A stretch of 64,000 nucleotides of DNA from Armatimonadetes bacterium DC (GCA_001442985.1 LDYB01000020.1:1-64000), one strand, 5' to 3'; positions 8,890 through 17,304 are shown, numbered from the stretch's first letter. Numbers and translations: made by a program. The notes: generated by a model not told the origin, from the letters alone.

Positions 8890-8906
8890 ACGAGAGGAGG
8901 ATCACG

Positions 8907-9773
8907 ATGCGTTTTGGATTGCTTGTTGTGTTCGCCCTGTGGAGTGTCGGCTTGGCTCTTGCAGAGCCATCCTGGCTGGTGCCACGCAACAGCTATATTG
9001 TGCGTCCTGTCGCCAGCGTGCGCGACCTGGCGAACCAGATTCGCACCGAGCCAGTGGTGGCACAGCGCTACGCACGCCACTTTGGACGGAGCGCCTACGA
9101 GCTTGCCGACTACTTTGAGAAAAATCTGGTGCTGGCGAAACTGGAGAGAGCAGAGACCTTCAATGTATACTATGCGCCACCTGATAATCGCCTGCTGGTC
9201 GTGCGAAAGACCCTGCCGAAGGGCACACCCGTGTTTGTAGATAAAAAGACGCGCAAACCCGTGCTGAAAGCGAACTGCGGCAACCCGCTGACTCCCGTGG
9301 TGTCCATCCCCCACCAGCAGGTTCAGACGCCTGCGACGCCGCTGCTGGTCAGCACCCCCGCACCTCACCTCGCTCAGGAAGTTACCCTGCCCGAAGTGCC
9401 CACCGTTGAGCTGGTGGAGCTGCCGCTGGAAGAGGTGGTCGCGGCGGATGTGCTACCCACCGAAGTGATTGCTGAAGTGATGCCCGAGCTGGAGCCAGAG
9501 CCAACCGAAGTGCTGGCGGAGGCGATGCCCGCGCCCGCAGAACCCATGCCGCCTGTTGTGAACCGCGCAGGGGCGCCGTGGTGGCTGCTGATCCCCGTTG
9601 GGGGGCTACTGATACGCGACGAGGGCGATAACCTGCCTCCGATTCCGGAACCGGGCAGTCTGATGGCGCTTGGGGCAGGATTGGGCTTGCTCTACCCGCT
9701 CTCGCGCAGGGCGTTCAGGCGCTCCCAGAAGGTCAGCCAGCGCGGTTCGGCATCCACGACCGACTCGGCGTAG
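8907..9773 (+). CDS. Exported protein with PEP-CTERM-like tail
   Basis: 288 residues. The start at 8907 is fixed by GAGAGGAGG 6 nt upstream and by the signal peptide (MRFGLLVVFALWSVGLALAE). The N-terminal 130 residues are a compact domain of unknown family. A Pro/Glu/Val-rich low-complexity stretch follows, then IPEPGSLMALGAGLGLLYPL and an SRRAFRR basic cluster, the tripartite exosortase signal. Unusually, 15 or so polar residues follow the basic cluster, and this tail lies inside the 3' end of the convergent recO. It diverges from the riboswitch gene. Function unknown. Confidence 0.75.
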   Translation: MRFGLLVVFALWSVGLALAEPSWLVPRNSYIVRPVASVRDLANQIRTEPVVAQRYARHFGRSAYELADYFEKNLVLAKLERAETFNVYYAPPDNRLLVVRKTLPKGTPVFVDKKTRKPVLKANCGNPLTPVVSIPHQQVQTPATPLLVSTPAPHLAQEVTLPEVPTVELVELPLEEVVAADVLPTEVIAEVMPELEPEPTEVLAEAMPAPAEPMPPVVNRAGAPWWLLIPVGGLLIRDEGDNLPPIPEPGSLMALGAGLGLLYPLSRRAFRRSQKVSQRGSASTTDSA

Positions 9774-10438
9774 CCCAACGCGGCGCGCACCAGACGCTCC
9801 GCGCCCACCACAGGTTCCTGCGGCGGTTGTGCCTGCAGGAGCCACCCATGAATGGTCCGCACTTGCTCTGCCGAAAGCGCGGTGAGGTTAGGGCGCGAAG
9901 GCATACATCGGGCACATACGCAGCCGCCTGCGTCCAGTTGCCAGTCGCCGCCTGTGATGGGGTGTCCGCACTCACGACATCGGCTCAGGTCGGGCGCGTA
10001 GCCCAGTATTGCTAGCCAGCGCCAGAGCGCCCAGCCCACAATTGTCGCCACATCGCCTCCCTGCTCCAGCCGCTCCAGCGCCTGAATGAGTGTGAAATAG
10101 GCTTCAGGCTCGGCATGCTCTTCGGCAAGCCAGCGATCCAGCGTTTCACAGAGCGCCAGCGCCGCGCTCAGGCGCTCTAAATCTGTGCGCACCTGCAGGT
10201 AGGTACGCAAAAGGTGCGGTTGAACCAGCAGCCGTTGATGGCGCCCTTCAATCACACGGGCGCTGAGGCGGTTCAGGGGTTCCGTAAGTAATCCCATGCG
10301 ACTGTTGGGTTTTTGCGTGCCCCGCACCCGCAGGCGCAGTTTGCCGCGTTCGGGTGTGAGAAAACTCACCACACGGTCTGCCTCGCCCGAAGTCCAGCGC
10401 CGCAGAATCACCCCCTCCAGCACCTGTTCACGCGCCAT
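9692..10438 (-). CDS. recO: DNA repair protein RecO
   Basis: 248 residues, the usual RecO length. The N-terminal OB-fold begins GVILRRWTSGEADRVVSFLT, a helical core follows, and a zinc-binding site CRECGH...CARC lies near residues 150-175. RecO works with RecR to load RecA onto SSB-coated DNA in the RecFOR pathway. Its last 27 codons overlap the convergent PEP-CTERM-like gene. It starts 3 nt after the aldehyde dehydrogenase stop, so the two are probably co-transcribed. Confidence 0.93.
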   Translation of the reverse strand: MAREQVLEGVILRRWTSGEADRVVSFLTPERGKLRLRVRGTQKPNSRMGLLTEPLNRLSARVIEGRHQRLLVQPHLLRTYLQVRTDLERLSAALALCETLDRWLAEEHAEPEAYFTLIQALERLEQGGDVATIVGWALWRWLAILGYAPDLSRCRECGHPITGGDWQLDAGGCVCARCMPSRPNLTALSAEQVRTIHGWLLQAQPPQEPVVGAERLVRAALGYAESVVDAEPRWLTFWERLNALRESG

Positions 10439-10441
10439 CGC

Positions 10442-11809
10442 TCACCCGATGTAGACCGTCTTGATGTTCACAAACTCATGAATGCCGAACAGCCCCAGTT
10501 CGCGCCCGAAGCCGCTCTCTTTGATGCCGCCAAACGGCAGGCGTGGGTCGGAAAACACGAAATGGTTCACGAAGCAGTTGCCTGCCTCCAGCCTGTCGCG
10601 GGCAATCTCTTCGCCCAGCCGGATGTTCTCGGTGAACACGCTCGCGCCCAAGCCATAGCGCGACTCGTTCGCCCGCTGAACCGCCTCATATCGGCTGGAA
10701 ACAGGCACGATCGGGGTTACGGGACCAAAGGTCTCCTCGTTCCACACGGGCATATCGGGCGTGATGTCCACCATCACCGTGGGGGGATAGAAGTAGCCGC
10801 GTCCTTCGGGGATCTCGCCGCCCAACAGCACGCGCGCGCCCGCCTCGATGCTCTGGCGCACCTGACGATGCAGGTTCTCGCGTAAGTCGGCGCGCGCCAG
10901 TGGACCAATTGTGGTCGCCTCGTCCATCGGGTCGCCCATCACCTGCTGGCGGCTGCCCTCCACAAAGCGCTCCACAAACGCCTCATACAGGGGAGCTTCC
11001 ACCAGAATGCGCTTGGTGGCGATGCAGCTCTGCCCGGAGTTGATGTAGCGCCCCTGCAAACACTGCGCCACCGCCAGCTCTAAATTCGCGTCGCGCAACA
11101 CAATCGCGGGGTCGCTACCCCCCAGCTCCAGCACGCACTTTTTGAGCGCCTCGCCTGCCACCTGCGCCACTGCCCGCCCGGCACGGGTCGAGCCTGTGAG
11201 CGTGACTCCTGCCACCAGCGGATGGCGAATCAGGTCGGGAATCTGCTCCACCTCCACCAGCGCGACCCGCAACAGGTCAAACGGCAGCCCCGTCTGACGA
11301 AACGCCTCCGCAACCGCCAGCCCACATGTGGGCGTGTTGGGCGCAGGCTTGAGCAGAACCGTGTTGCCCGCCATCAGCGCAGGCACAGCGAACCGAAACA
11401 CTTGCCAGAGCGGAAAGTTCCACGGCATAATCGCCAGAATCACGCCCAGCGGCTGAAATGCCACATAACTTTTGCGGGCGTCGGTCAGCACTTCCATCGG
11501 GCGGAGCATCGATTCGGCGTTCTCGGCGAAATACTCACACGCCCAGGCGCACTTTTCCACCTCAGCGCGCGCCTGCGTGATGGGTTTGCCCATCTCGGTG
11601 GTAATCAGCTGCGCATAGGCTTCTTTACTCTGGCGCAGGTGCTGGGCAACCTTGCGGATGGCATCGGCACGCTCCCGAAAACTCGCTTCACGCCACTTCA
11701 AAAACGCCTGATGGAGATGCTGCAGCTGCGACTCCACATAGGCGCTCTCAGCGCTGGCGTACTCTTTCCAGACCTCTTCGGTATACGGATTTCGGCTGAC
11801 GAACGGCAT
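10442..11809 (-). CDS. NAD(P)-dependent aldehyde dehydrogenase (succinate-semialdehyde type)
   Basis: 455 residues from the ATG at 11809; the longer upstream frame is not protein-like. Catalytic Glu in LELGGSDP (about 227) and catalytic Cys in NSGQSCIATKR (about 261) are present, with the Rossmann segment FTLTGSTRAGRAVA-type motif and EETFGPV near the C-terminus. Length and motifs match the short GabD/succinate-semialdehyde dehydrogenase branch, but substrate assignment is inference. TACAAT lies 11 nt before the start, giving an almost leaderless transcript, and recO follows after 3 nt. Confidence 0.9.
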   Translation of the reverse strand: MPFVSRNPYTEEVWKEYASAESAYVESQLQHLHQAFLKWREASFRERADAIRKVAQHLRQSKEAYAQLITTEMGKPITQARAEVEKCAWACEYFAENAESMLRPMEVLTDARKSYVAFQPLGVILAIMPWNFPLWQVFRFAVPALMAGNTVLLKPAPNTPTCGLAVAEAFRQTGLPFDLLRVALVEVEQIPDLIRHPLVAGVTLTGSTRAGRAVAQVAGEALKKCVLELGGSDPAIVLRDANLELAVAQCLQGRYINSGQSCIATKRILVEAPLYEAFVERFVEGSRQQVMGDPMDEATTIGPLARADLRENLHRQVRQSIEAGARVLLGGEIPEGRGYFYPPTVMVDITPDMPVWNEETFGPVTPIVPVSSRYEAVQRANESRYGLGASVFTENIRLGEEIARDRLEAGNCFVNHFVFSDPRLPFGGIKESGFGRELGLFGIHEFVNIKTVYIG

Positions 11810-11820
11810 GGCTATCCAGA

Positions 11821-11826
11821 ATTGTA
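11821..11826 (-). promoter_or_regulatory. -10 box TACAAT of the aldehyde dehydrogenase gene
   Basis: TACAAT ends 11 nt before the ATG at 11809, so transcription would start within a few bases of the start codon. No ribosome site is visible. Confidence 0.55.
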
Positions 11827-11838
11827 CCTGACAGCTTT

Positions 11839-12654
11839 TCAGCCCTGATTCCGCACGAAAAACATCACATATTCGTGTTTGAACACATACAGCCCATCGC
11901 GCAGAGCGCGATAACGCCAGAGCGCATGCTGACCCCGCTTGCCCCGATTCTCCTGAATATCCTTCACGCAGAGACTCTTGAGCGTGTAGCCCAGTCGCAT
12001 CAGGCGCTCCATCGCGTAGAACCCCAGCGGTACCCATTCCCCTTTGGCGTATTTATCCCCGATGACCAGCACCAGATAGCGTCCCGGCTGAAGCAGAGGC
12101 GTGAAGTTGCGGGCGACCTGTTCCAGCTGTGTCAGAAAGGTTTCCACATCGGGCGCATTAGAGAGGTCCTGAGGCGAATCGCTGAAGCGAATAATATCAT
12201 GATAAGGAGGGTGCAGAATGAGCAGATGCGCATGCTCAAATCCCCACTCGTCCATCAGGGTACGCAGACTTTCAACAGTAGCAGGCTGGGTGCTATCGCC
12301 CTGGAGCAGGGCAGTCCGCACCTCATAGGGGTTTGCTTCCGCATGCACGCGCTGGAGACTCTCTTCCACGAGGGTTGGGTTCAATTCCACCCCTATCGCG
12401 TGGCGTCCCAGCCGGCGCGCTTCAATAAGGGTTGTGCCCGAGCCAGCGAAGGGATCGATGACCAGTTCGCCCTGGCGCGTGAATCGACGCATCGCCTGAT
12501 TGGGAATTTGTGGCACAAAGTTGCCCCAGTAGTCGCCTTTGTGTGTGCCCTGATTATCTCGCTTTCCCAGAAGCCACAGGCTGTCGGTAATCAGGTCCGT
12601 GTAGGTACGCCACTGGCTCAGGTCCAGCTCGTGGAAGGGTTCTCGCCCGCGCAT
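11839..12654 (-). CDS. Solitary DNA methyltransferase (N4-C/N6-A family)
   Basis: 271 residues. The SAM-binding motif I DPFAGSGTTLIEARRLGRHA (about 67-86) comes first, and the catalytic motif follows as LHPPYHD near 146-152, a His in place of the usual D/N/S. This order is that of alpha/gamma-like rather than beta-class enzymes. No restriction gene adjoins it, so it may be a regulatory or anti-restriction methyltransferase. The target site cannot be predicted. TACAAT stands exactly 7 nt before the ATG, indicating a leaderless mRNA. Confidence 0.82.
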   Translation of the reverse strand: MRGREPFHELDLSQWRTYTDLITDSLWLLGKRDNQGTHKGDYWGNFVPQIPNQAMRRFTRQGELVIDPFAGSGTTLIEARRLGRHAIGVELNPTLVEESLQRVHAEANPYEVRTALLQGDSTQPATVESLRTLMDEWGFEHAHLLILHPPYHDIIRFSDSPQDLSNAPDVETFLTQLEQVARNFTPLLQPGRYLVLVIGDKYAKGEWVPLGFYAMERLMRLGYTLKSLCVKDIQENRGKRGQHALWRYRALRDGLYVFKHEYVMFFVRNQG

Positions 12655-12661
12655 GGCAAGG

Positions 12662-12667
12662 ATTGTA
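12662..12667 (-). promoter_or_regulatory. -10 box TACAAT, leaderless promoter
   Basis: TACAAT with 7 nt to the ATG of the solitary methyltransferase, so the start codon would be at or next to the transcript 5' end. No ribosome site is present. Confidence 0.65.
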
Positions 12668-12669
12668 CC

Positions 12670-13797
12670 TCAGCCTCTGTACAGGCGTGGGGGGCGCTGT
12701 CCAAGCCGTGTGGTGATTTCATGAGGTGTGGTGTTCAGCCACGCCGCGAGATGCTCCACGCGGATTTCTGCCTCGCCCTCTCTGCCGATGAGGGTTGCCA
12801 CCTCGCCGGGCGCCACTTCGGGCAGGTCCGAGACATCCACCATCAGCATATCCATGCACACACGCCCTACCTGCCGCACGCGCCTGCCCCGAATCAGCAC
12901 CTCGGCGCGGTTGGTCAGCTTAATCGGGTAGCCATCGGCATAGCCCACACCCAGCGTGGCAATACGCCGCGTTCGAGGCGCCCGATAGCACCAGCCGTAG
13001 CTCACGCCCTGCCCCTTCGGGATGGTGCGCACAGAAAGCACCCGCGCCTGCCAGCGCAAGACAGGACGCAACCGCTCACACAGGGGATGCGACTCTGCCC
13101 CGCGCGGCGCCATCCCATAGAGCAGCAGCCCACAGCGTACAGCGTCCAGATGGCTTTCGGGCAGGTTCAACAAGCCTGCACTGGCGCTGGCGTGCAGAGC
13201 CACTTGAGGGAAGCCCGCTTCCCGAAGCCGTTCCAGCGCGGTGAGGAAGCTGCGTAGCTGGGCGCGGGTAGACTCCAGATCGCTATCGGCGTTCGCGAAA
13301 TGGGTGAACACGCTCCGCCAGCGGATAGGGGCGCGCGCCTCCCACTCTTCCAGAAACCCACACAGCGACTCAGGGCGCAGCCCCAGCCGGCTCATCCCCG
13401 TGTCAATCTCGAGGTGAGCGTCCAGCACAATCCCGTGCGCCTGTGCCGTTTTGCAAGCAAGACGGTAGCCCTCCAGGCTATCGATAACGCCCTCCAGACG
13501 GTAGCGGTGTGTTAGTCGCCATGCTTCACTCTCCAGAGGGGGGTAGAGCATCATCATCGGCGCTTCGATCCCCGCCTCGCGCAGGTTGATGGCTTCTTCA
13601 AGGCTGGCGACAATCAGCCGCTGGGGAGGCTTGGGCAAAGCGGTCAGCGCTCGCGCCACTTCTGTCGCGCCGTGCCCGTAGGCGTCCGCCTTAATCACCG
13701 CCCACAGCGCGCAAGAGTCGCCCAGATATGCCTGAACCTGCTGGGCGTTCTCGCGCAGGGCGCCTAAGTCAATCTCCAGCCAGTTTGTTGCCCGCAC
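12670..13797 (-). CDS. alr: Alanine racemase
   Basis: 375 residues from a GTG with AAGGAG 8 nt upstream. The PLP lysine lies in VIKADAYGHGA (about 35) and the second catalytic residue, Tyr, in GVSYGWCYRA. RVCMDMLMVDVSDLP and the C-terminal beta-domain are typical. It supplies D-alanine for peptidoglycan. It follows the DinB-like gene by 20 nt on the same strand. Confidence 0.95.
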   Translation of the reverse strand: MRATNWLEIDLGALRENAQQVQAYLGDSCALWAVIKADAYGHGATEVARALTALPKPPQRLIVASLEEAINLREAGIEAPMMMLYPPLESEAWRLTHRYRLEGVIDSLEGYRLACKTAQAHGIVLDAHLEIDTGMSRLGLRPESLCGFLEEWEARAPIRWRSVFTHFANADSDLESTRAQLRSFLTALERLREAGFPQVALHASASAGLLNLPESHLDAVRCGLLLYGMAPRGAESHPLCERLRPVLRWQARVLSVRTIPKGQGVSYGWCYRAPRTRRIATLGVGYADGYPIKLTNRAEVLIRGRRVRQVGRVCMDMLMVDVSDLPEVAPGEVATLIGREGEAEIRVEHLAAWLNTTPHEITTRLGQRPPRLYRG

Positions 13798-13817
13798 GCA
13801 TGCAACTCCTTTTCACG

Positions 13818-14315
13818 CTACTTTCTGTGTGCCGCAGCGTACATTCCGCGGATGTAGATAATCTGCCCCGCGTGATAGTAGTCATGCTCTGCCAGCATCA
13901 GCAGCAGCTTGCCCGTTTCCATACGCCCCATGCCCCATGTGGGACGCTCCACGAGCAGGTCGTCGTCAGTGAGCGGGGCAAGCACATCGAGCGTGGTTTC
14001 GTAACCTTCCTGTGCAATCTGTAGCGCCGCCTGCAGGTTGCCCCCCATCGCCTTAAAGCGATGCTCCATCGCCACCCAGTCCACTGAGCCTTCACCGAAC
14101 GCAGTGGAGACCTGCACCAGCTTGTCTGCGCCCGTGTGAAAAATTATCTTCAGAATGGAGCCATCCGCCCACGAGTATCCCTTGTAGCCTGTTGGGGGAA
14201 TCCACAGGGCTTCCTCCTCGGTAAGGTTTTGCACCGCTGTTTTGAAGCTGTGGTACTTACTGCCTTCGTAAGCCTGAACAAGCAGTTCTCGGATAAAGTT
14301 CACCTGTGTTCTCAT
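13818..14315 (-). CDS. DinB-like four-helix protein
   Basis: 165 residues matching the DinB/YfiT metalloenzyme-like fold. Candidate metal ligands are His in IIFHTGADK and in AEHDYYHAGQI, the usual three-His pattern. Members include thiol-dependent transferases and stress proteins, and no precise role can be given. TAGGAG ahead of the ATG overlaps the stop codon of the duplicated mscS fragment, so this gene originally followed mscS. Confidence 0.75.
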   Translation of the reverse strand: MRTQVNFIRELLVQAYEGSKYHSFKTAVQNLTEEEALWIPPTGYKGYSWADGSILKIIFHTGADKLVQVSTAFGEGSVDWVAMEHRFKAMGGNLQAALQIAQEGYETTLDVLAPLTDDDLLVERPTWGMGRMETGKLLLMLAEHDYYHAGQIIYIRGMYAAAHRK

Positions 14316-14323
14316 CGCGTACT

Positions 14324-14499
14324 CCTATGCGAGCGGTATCTGGTGTTGTCGGGCGCTCTGCAGGAGATGGGCACGCAGGGCGTCCTGCACAATTGTACCC
14401 GCTGACGGCTCCGCACCCGCTGTGATGCGAAACAGATAACGGCTGGCTTCCAGCGTGAGCGGTCAAACCCAATTTCAATCGCAATCTTCTGGGGGACTA
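14324..14499 (-). pseudogene. Duplicated 3' fragment of mscS
   Basis: Bases 14324-14464 equal 16490-16630 (the last coding bases of mscS and its stop) with one mismatch in 141. Bases about 14466-14499 then resemble 16730-16767 of mscS (TTCAATCGCAATCTTCTG is exact), so roughly 100 bp between the two blocks has been deleted. The fragment joins the end of the endonuclease gene to dinB. It is the left arm of a direct repeat bracketing the R-M genes. Confidence 0.9.
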
Positions 14500-15186
14500 T
14501 TCTGAAAGCCCATGTTCTCGGCGCAAACGCGCTATCTCTTCCCGAATTGCGTCTACCACTTCGGGGTTGGCAATTTGCCTGGTATTATCCTTCTTTATTG
14601 AAAATACAATAAAGACCCGCCCACCCACCTGTTTCTCAAATCGGCGATGCGACTCTGCCATCCACTCATGCCACTTGTGTGCTTCAGGGAGCTGCGCGTA
14701 GCTCACCGGCTTGTTCTGAATACCGATGTAGCGCTCACCCACCTTGATGTAGAAGTCTATGTTGTATTTCCTGTCCCACTCATCAGGCGCAGGTTCCATC
14801 TTAACTTGCAGAAGCGTCTCCAGTTGCTCGTAAACGGTCTTCTTCTCTCTGAGATAACCCTCAAAAGTGCGCTTTATTACCACCTCATACACATACTGAA
14901 TACAGTCTTCTTCGGTAATTGCCTCTATCTCGGCACGGAGCTGTTCACTGATTTTGACATAAAGCCTGCGTCCTATCTCGTTGAGGTGTTCCTCCATCGT
15001 GTCAGCCAGCATCTTTTGCGTGGGACGCACTTTTTCAAAGTAGTAGCGCTCCCATTCTTCCAGTGTGCGGGGGGCACATTCACGGATGCTTTCCGAGAGC
15101 TTGCCCACATAGTGCGGGCGGTTATATTGCCAGCGATTGAAGGCAATATTCAGAATCCACTCCTTAGACGAGCCTCTGGGTTCCAT
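14497..15186 (-). CDS. Type II restriction endonuclease, MjaI-like
   Basis: 229 residues from the ATG at 15186 (MEPRGSSKEWI); an earlier in-frame ATG at 15234 would deepen the overlap with the methyltransferase. YVGKLSESIRECAPRTLEEW and NIDFYIKVGERYIGIQNKPV resemble blocks I recall from the MjaI family (CTAG-cutting). The second has the D...(x)xK layout of a PD-(D/E)xK site, with Asp near 142 and Lys near 158. It overlaps the methyltransferase stop by 23 nt, so the pair is translated together. Specificity for CTAG is inference from family resemblance. Confidence 0.75.
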   Translation of the reverse strand: MEPRGSSKEWILNIAFNRWQYNRPHYVGKLSESIRECAPRTLEEWERYYFEKVRPTQKMLADTMEEHLNEIGRRLYVKISEQLRAEIEAITEEDCIQYVYEVVIKRTFEGYLREKKTVYEQLETLLQVKMEPAPDEWDRKYNIDFYIKVGERYIGIQNKPVSYAQLPEAHKWHEWMAESHRRFEKQVGGRVFIVFSIKKDNTRQIANPEVVDAIREEIARLRREHGLSE

Positions 15187-16450
15187 TTCGTCGTCGCTCC
15201 GCCTCAATAAACCGCTCGCGATAGCGGTACTCACGCTCCCTGTCCGCTTCTGCCAGCCCCATCTCGATCATTTTTCGATTCACAAACAACCGATTGGTCA
15301 GATAAAGGTACACGGGCACAGGCTGTCGTGCGCTTTCAGGGGGGCACTCAAACCGCAATAGCACTCTTTTGCCGACTACATAAGTTTTCAAATATCCTAA
15401 AGCCTGCTCTTGAAGCGCCGCAGGAACCCGCACGCCCAGCAGGGCAACCTGCAGCCCCTCTTCCGTGAGCAGGACAGGGTTTCCTGCCGCAAAATGAGCA
15501 ACCCCCACGACTCGATAGGTCGCCTCAGGTTCCACACGCACCTGCTTCGGCTCTATCAGGGGCGTGGCATCTTTGATACGGGGCGTGTACCCCTCTGGCG
15601 GCTCTACGGGAGGCAGCGCCTCCTCACGCTGGTAAATGCTCACTCTCGGGGGGAGCAGACTGTCCATCCCCAGCCGCTGACGAATCAGGGGCAGGTAGTC
15701 TACCTGTATCTCGTAGCCAATTGCATTACGGTTCAATTCAAGCGCCGCTTTGAGCGTTGTACCGCTCCCTACAAACGGGTCCAGCACAGTTTCCCCCACA
15801 AACGAGAACATCCGTATCAGTCGGCGCGGCAACTCTTCAGGGAACATCGCCTCATGAAACGCCTGCCGCTCGCCAGCAAACTGCCAGTGCCCGCTGAAAA
15901 AGGTTTTCCACTCGTCTGTAGTAAGCGCCGACGCTTCTCGCACTTCAGGCGAAGGAGACGCCCCTTTGCCCGGTTTACGAAACAGCAAGATATACTCGTA
16001 ATCCAGCTCCACGATACCGTTCGGCGGATAGGGAAAAGACCCCATCACCACCGCTCCCCCTGAAGGACGCATCGTGGTCTTCTTTTGCCAGATGATGGCG
16101 CCCAGATAATCAAAGCCTATTGTTTCGCACTGCGCAATTATCTCTGCATGGAGCGGGATCACCTTATATTGCCCATAGATTACTGCGCGGGCGAACTGGT
16201 CGCCGATATTGATGCACAACCGCCGCCCCGGCATCAGCACGCGCCAGCATTCACGCCATACGCGGCTCAAGTCGTACAGATACTCGTGCAAGGTTTGCCC
16301 GTAGCCGATCTGATGGGGCACGCCGTAGTCTTTGATATGCCAGTAGGGGGGCGAGGTAACGACAAGCGCGACGCTTTCACTGGGCGTCTCCACCATGTTC
16401 CGACTATCGGCGAGGTAAACCTTTGCCGCGCAAGTGTCGGTTAGCGCCAT
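15164..16450 (-). CDS. N4-cytosine DNA methyltransferase with nuclease-like C-terminal domain
   Basis: 428 residues. Catalytic motif IV is TSPPYWHIKDYG (Ser33-Tyr36) and SAM motif I DPFVGSGTTLKAALELNRNA lies near 222, the beta-class order; SPPY is typical of N4-cytosine enzymes. The last 115 residues form a separate domain resembling staphylococcal-nuclease OB folds (ALGYLKTYVVGKRVLLRFE, LFVNRKMIEMGLAEADRE, RYRERFIEAERRR), but the nuclease Arg/Glu/Arg set is not evident, so it may only bind nucleic acid. It protects DNA from the overlapping downstream endonuclease. TATACT lies 7 nt before the ATG, a leaderless arrangement. Confidence 0.88.
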   Translation of the reverse strand: MALTDTCAAKVYLADSRNMVETPSESVALVVTSPPYWHIKDYGVPHQIGYGQTLHEYLYDLSRVWRECWRVLMPGRRLCINIGDQFARAVIYGQYKVIPLHAEIIAQCETIGFDYLGAIIWQKKTTMRPSGGAVVMGSFPYPPNGIVELDYEYILLFRKPGKGASPSPEVREASALTTDEWKTFFSGHWQFAGERQAFHEAMFPEELPRRLIRMFSFVGETVLDPFVGSGTTLKAALELNRNAIGYEIQVDYLPLIRQRLGMDSLLPPRVSIYQREEALPPVEPPEGYTPRIKDATPLIEPKQVRVEPEATYRVVGVAHFAAGNPVLLTEEGLQVALLGVRVPAALQEQALGYLKTYVVGKRVLLRFECPPESARQPVPVYLYLTNRLFVNRKMIEMGLAEADREREYRYRERFIEAERRRNGTQRLV

Positions 16451-16457
16451 CCGTAGC

Positions 16458-16463
16458 AGTATA
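16458..16463 (-). promoter_or_regulatory. -10 box TATACT of the R-M operon
   Basis: TATACT with exactly 7 nt to the methyltransferase ATG. The same stretch (GGTGAGGTATA...CTACGGATGG) survives in the decayed cassette at 18315-18344. Confidence 0.65.
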
Positions 16464-16489
16464 CCTCACCGTATGCACAAGCCGTTGCG

Positions 16490-16630
16490 CCTAGGCGAGC
16501 GGTATCTGGTGTTGTCGGGCGCTCTGCAGGAGATGGGCACGCAGGGCGTCCTGCACAATTGTACCCGCTGACGGCTCCGCACCCGCTGTGATGCGAAACA
16601 GATAACGGCTGGCTTCCAGCGTGAGCGGTC
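16490..16630 (-). repeat. Right arm of the 141-bp direct repeat flanking the R-M cassette
   Basis: These bases are the 3' end of intact mscS and match 14324-14464 in 140 of 141 positions (difference G16494/T14328). The near identity suggests a recent duplication. Confidence 0.93.
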
Positions 16631-17294
16631 CCTCGAGGGAGGGTGGAGTCTTCAGGGAAGGATGTTCGAACGCGGCGAGGCTCTGCTCCAGCCACTGACG
16701 GGCGGAGTTCAGCTCTATCGTGCTAGCAATCCCGACTTCAATCGCAATCTTCTGCTCGCCGCGACTATGGTTGATCACACGGGTAATGCTGCTGTTGGCG
16801 AGCGTGATGAGCCTGCCCGAATCGTCGCGAATGCGGGTGATACGCATGCCCATCGTTTCCACCACGCCGCTGACGCCATCAATCGTGACATACTCTCCCA
16901 CCGCGAACTGGTCTTCCACGAGAATAAAAAAGCCGTTCAGCACATCGCGCACAATCTGCTGGGCGCCGAAGCTGATGGCAAGCCCCGCCACCCCCGCCGT
17001 CGCCAGCACAGGACCCAGATTGACCCCCAGAATGCTCAGAATCGTGAAAATCACCACGAACAGCAGCACATAGTTCAGCACGCTCACCAGCAGCGCGGTG
17101 ATGGTCTGCACCTGCGCCTGCCGTCGGGAGGAGAGCTCTATTTTTCGGGTGAGCGCGGCGACGGTCGCCTGAATGGCGCGCCCGCCAATCCAGCGAGCCA
17201 CTGCTGCGCCCAGCAACACGAGCAGAATTTTGCCCGCGCTCGCCAGCACCGTATCGAGATGACGCTCCCATAGCGACTGCACAAACTCCCACAT
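16491..17294 (-). CDS. mscS: Small-conductance mechanosensitive channel (MscS family)
   Basis: 267 residues from the ATG at 17294 (MWEFVQSLWER); the longer frame adds an unlikely N-terminus. Three membrane segments (about 16-35, 62-85, 90-112), the third being the pore helix VLATAGVAGLAISFGAQQIV, are followed by the beta domain VGEYVTIDGVSGVVETMG typical of MscS. It releases solutes during osmotic downshift. TATACT lies 10 nt before the ATG. The last 141 bp are duplicated beyond the R-M genes. Confidence 0.92.
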   Translation of the reverse strand: MWEFVQSLWERHLDTVLASAGKILLVLLGAAVARWIGGRAIQATVAALTRKIELSSRRQAQVQTITALLVSVLNYVLLFVVIFTILSILGVNLGPVLATAGVAGLAISFGAQQIVRDVLNGFFILVEDQFAVGEYVTIDGVSGVVETMGMRITRIRDDSGRLITLANSSITRVINHSRGEQKIAIEVGIASTIELNSARQWLEQSLAAFEHPSLKTPPSLEGPLTLEASRYLFRITAGAEPSAGTIVQDALRAHLLQSARQHQIPLA

Positions 17295-17304
17295 CGCGTG
17301 GGGG

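Noticed and set aside
8433-8906. Upstream extension of the second PEP-CTERM gene
   Set aside because: It would read through the riboswitch on the other strand; a strong ribosome site and signal peptide fix the start at 8907.
14257-14484. Open frame spanning the mscS fragment
   Set aside because: It is an out-of-frame reading of the duplicated mscS end; the matching frame recurs at 16441-16695 for the same reason.
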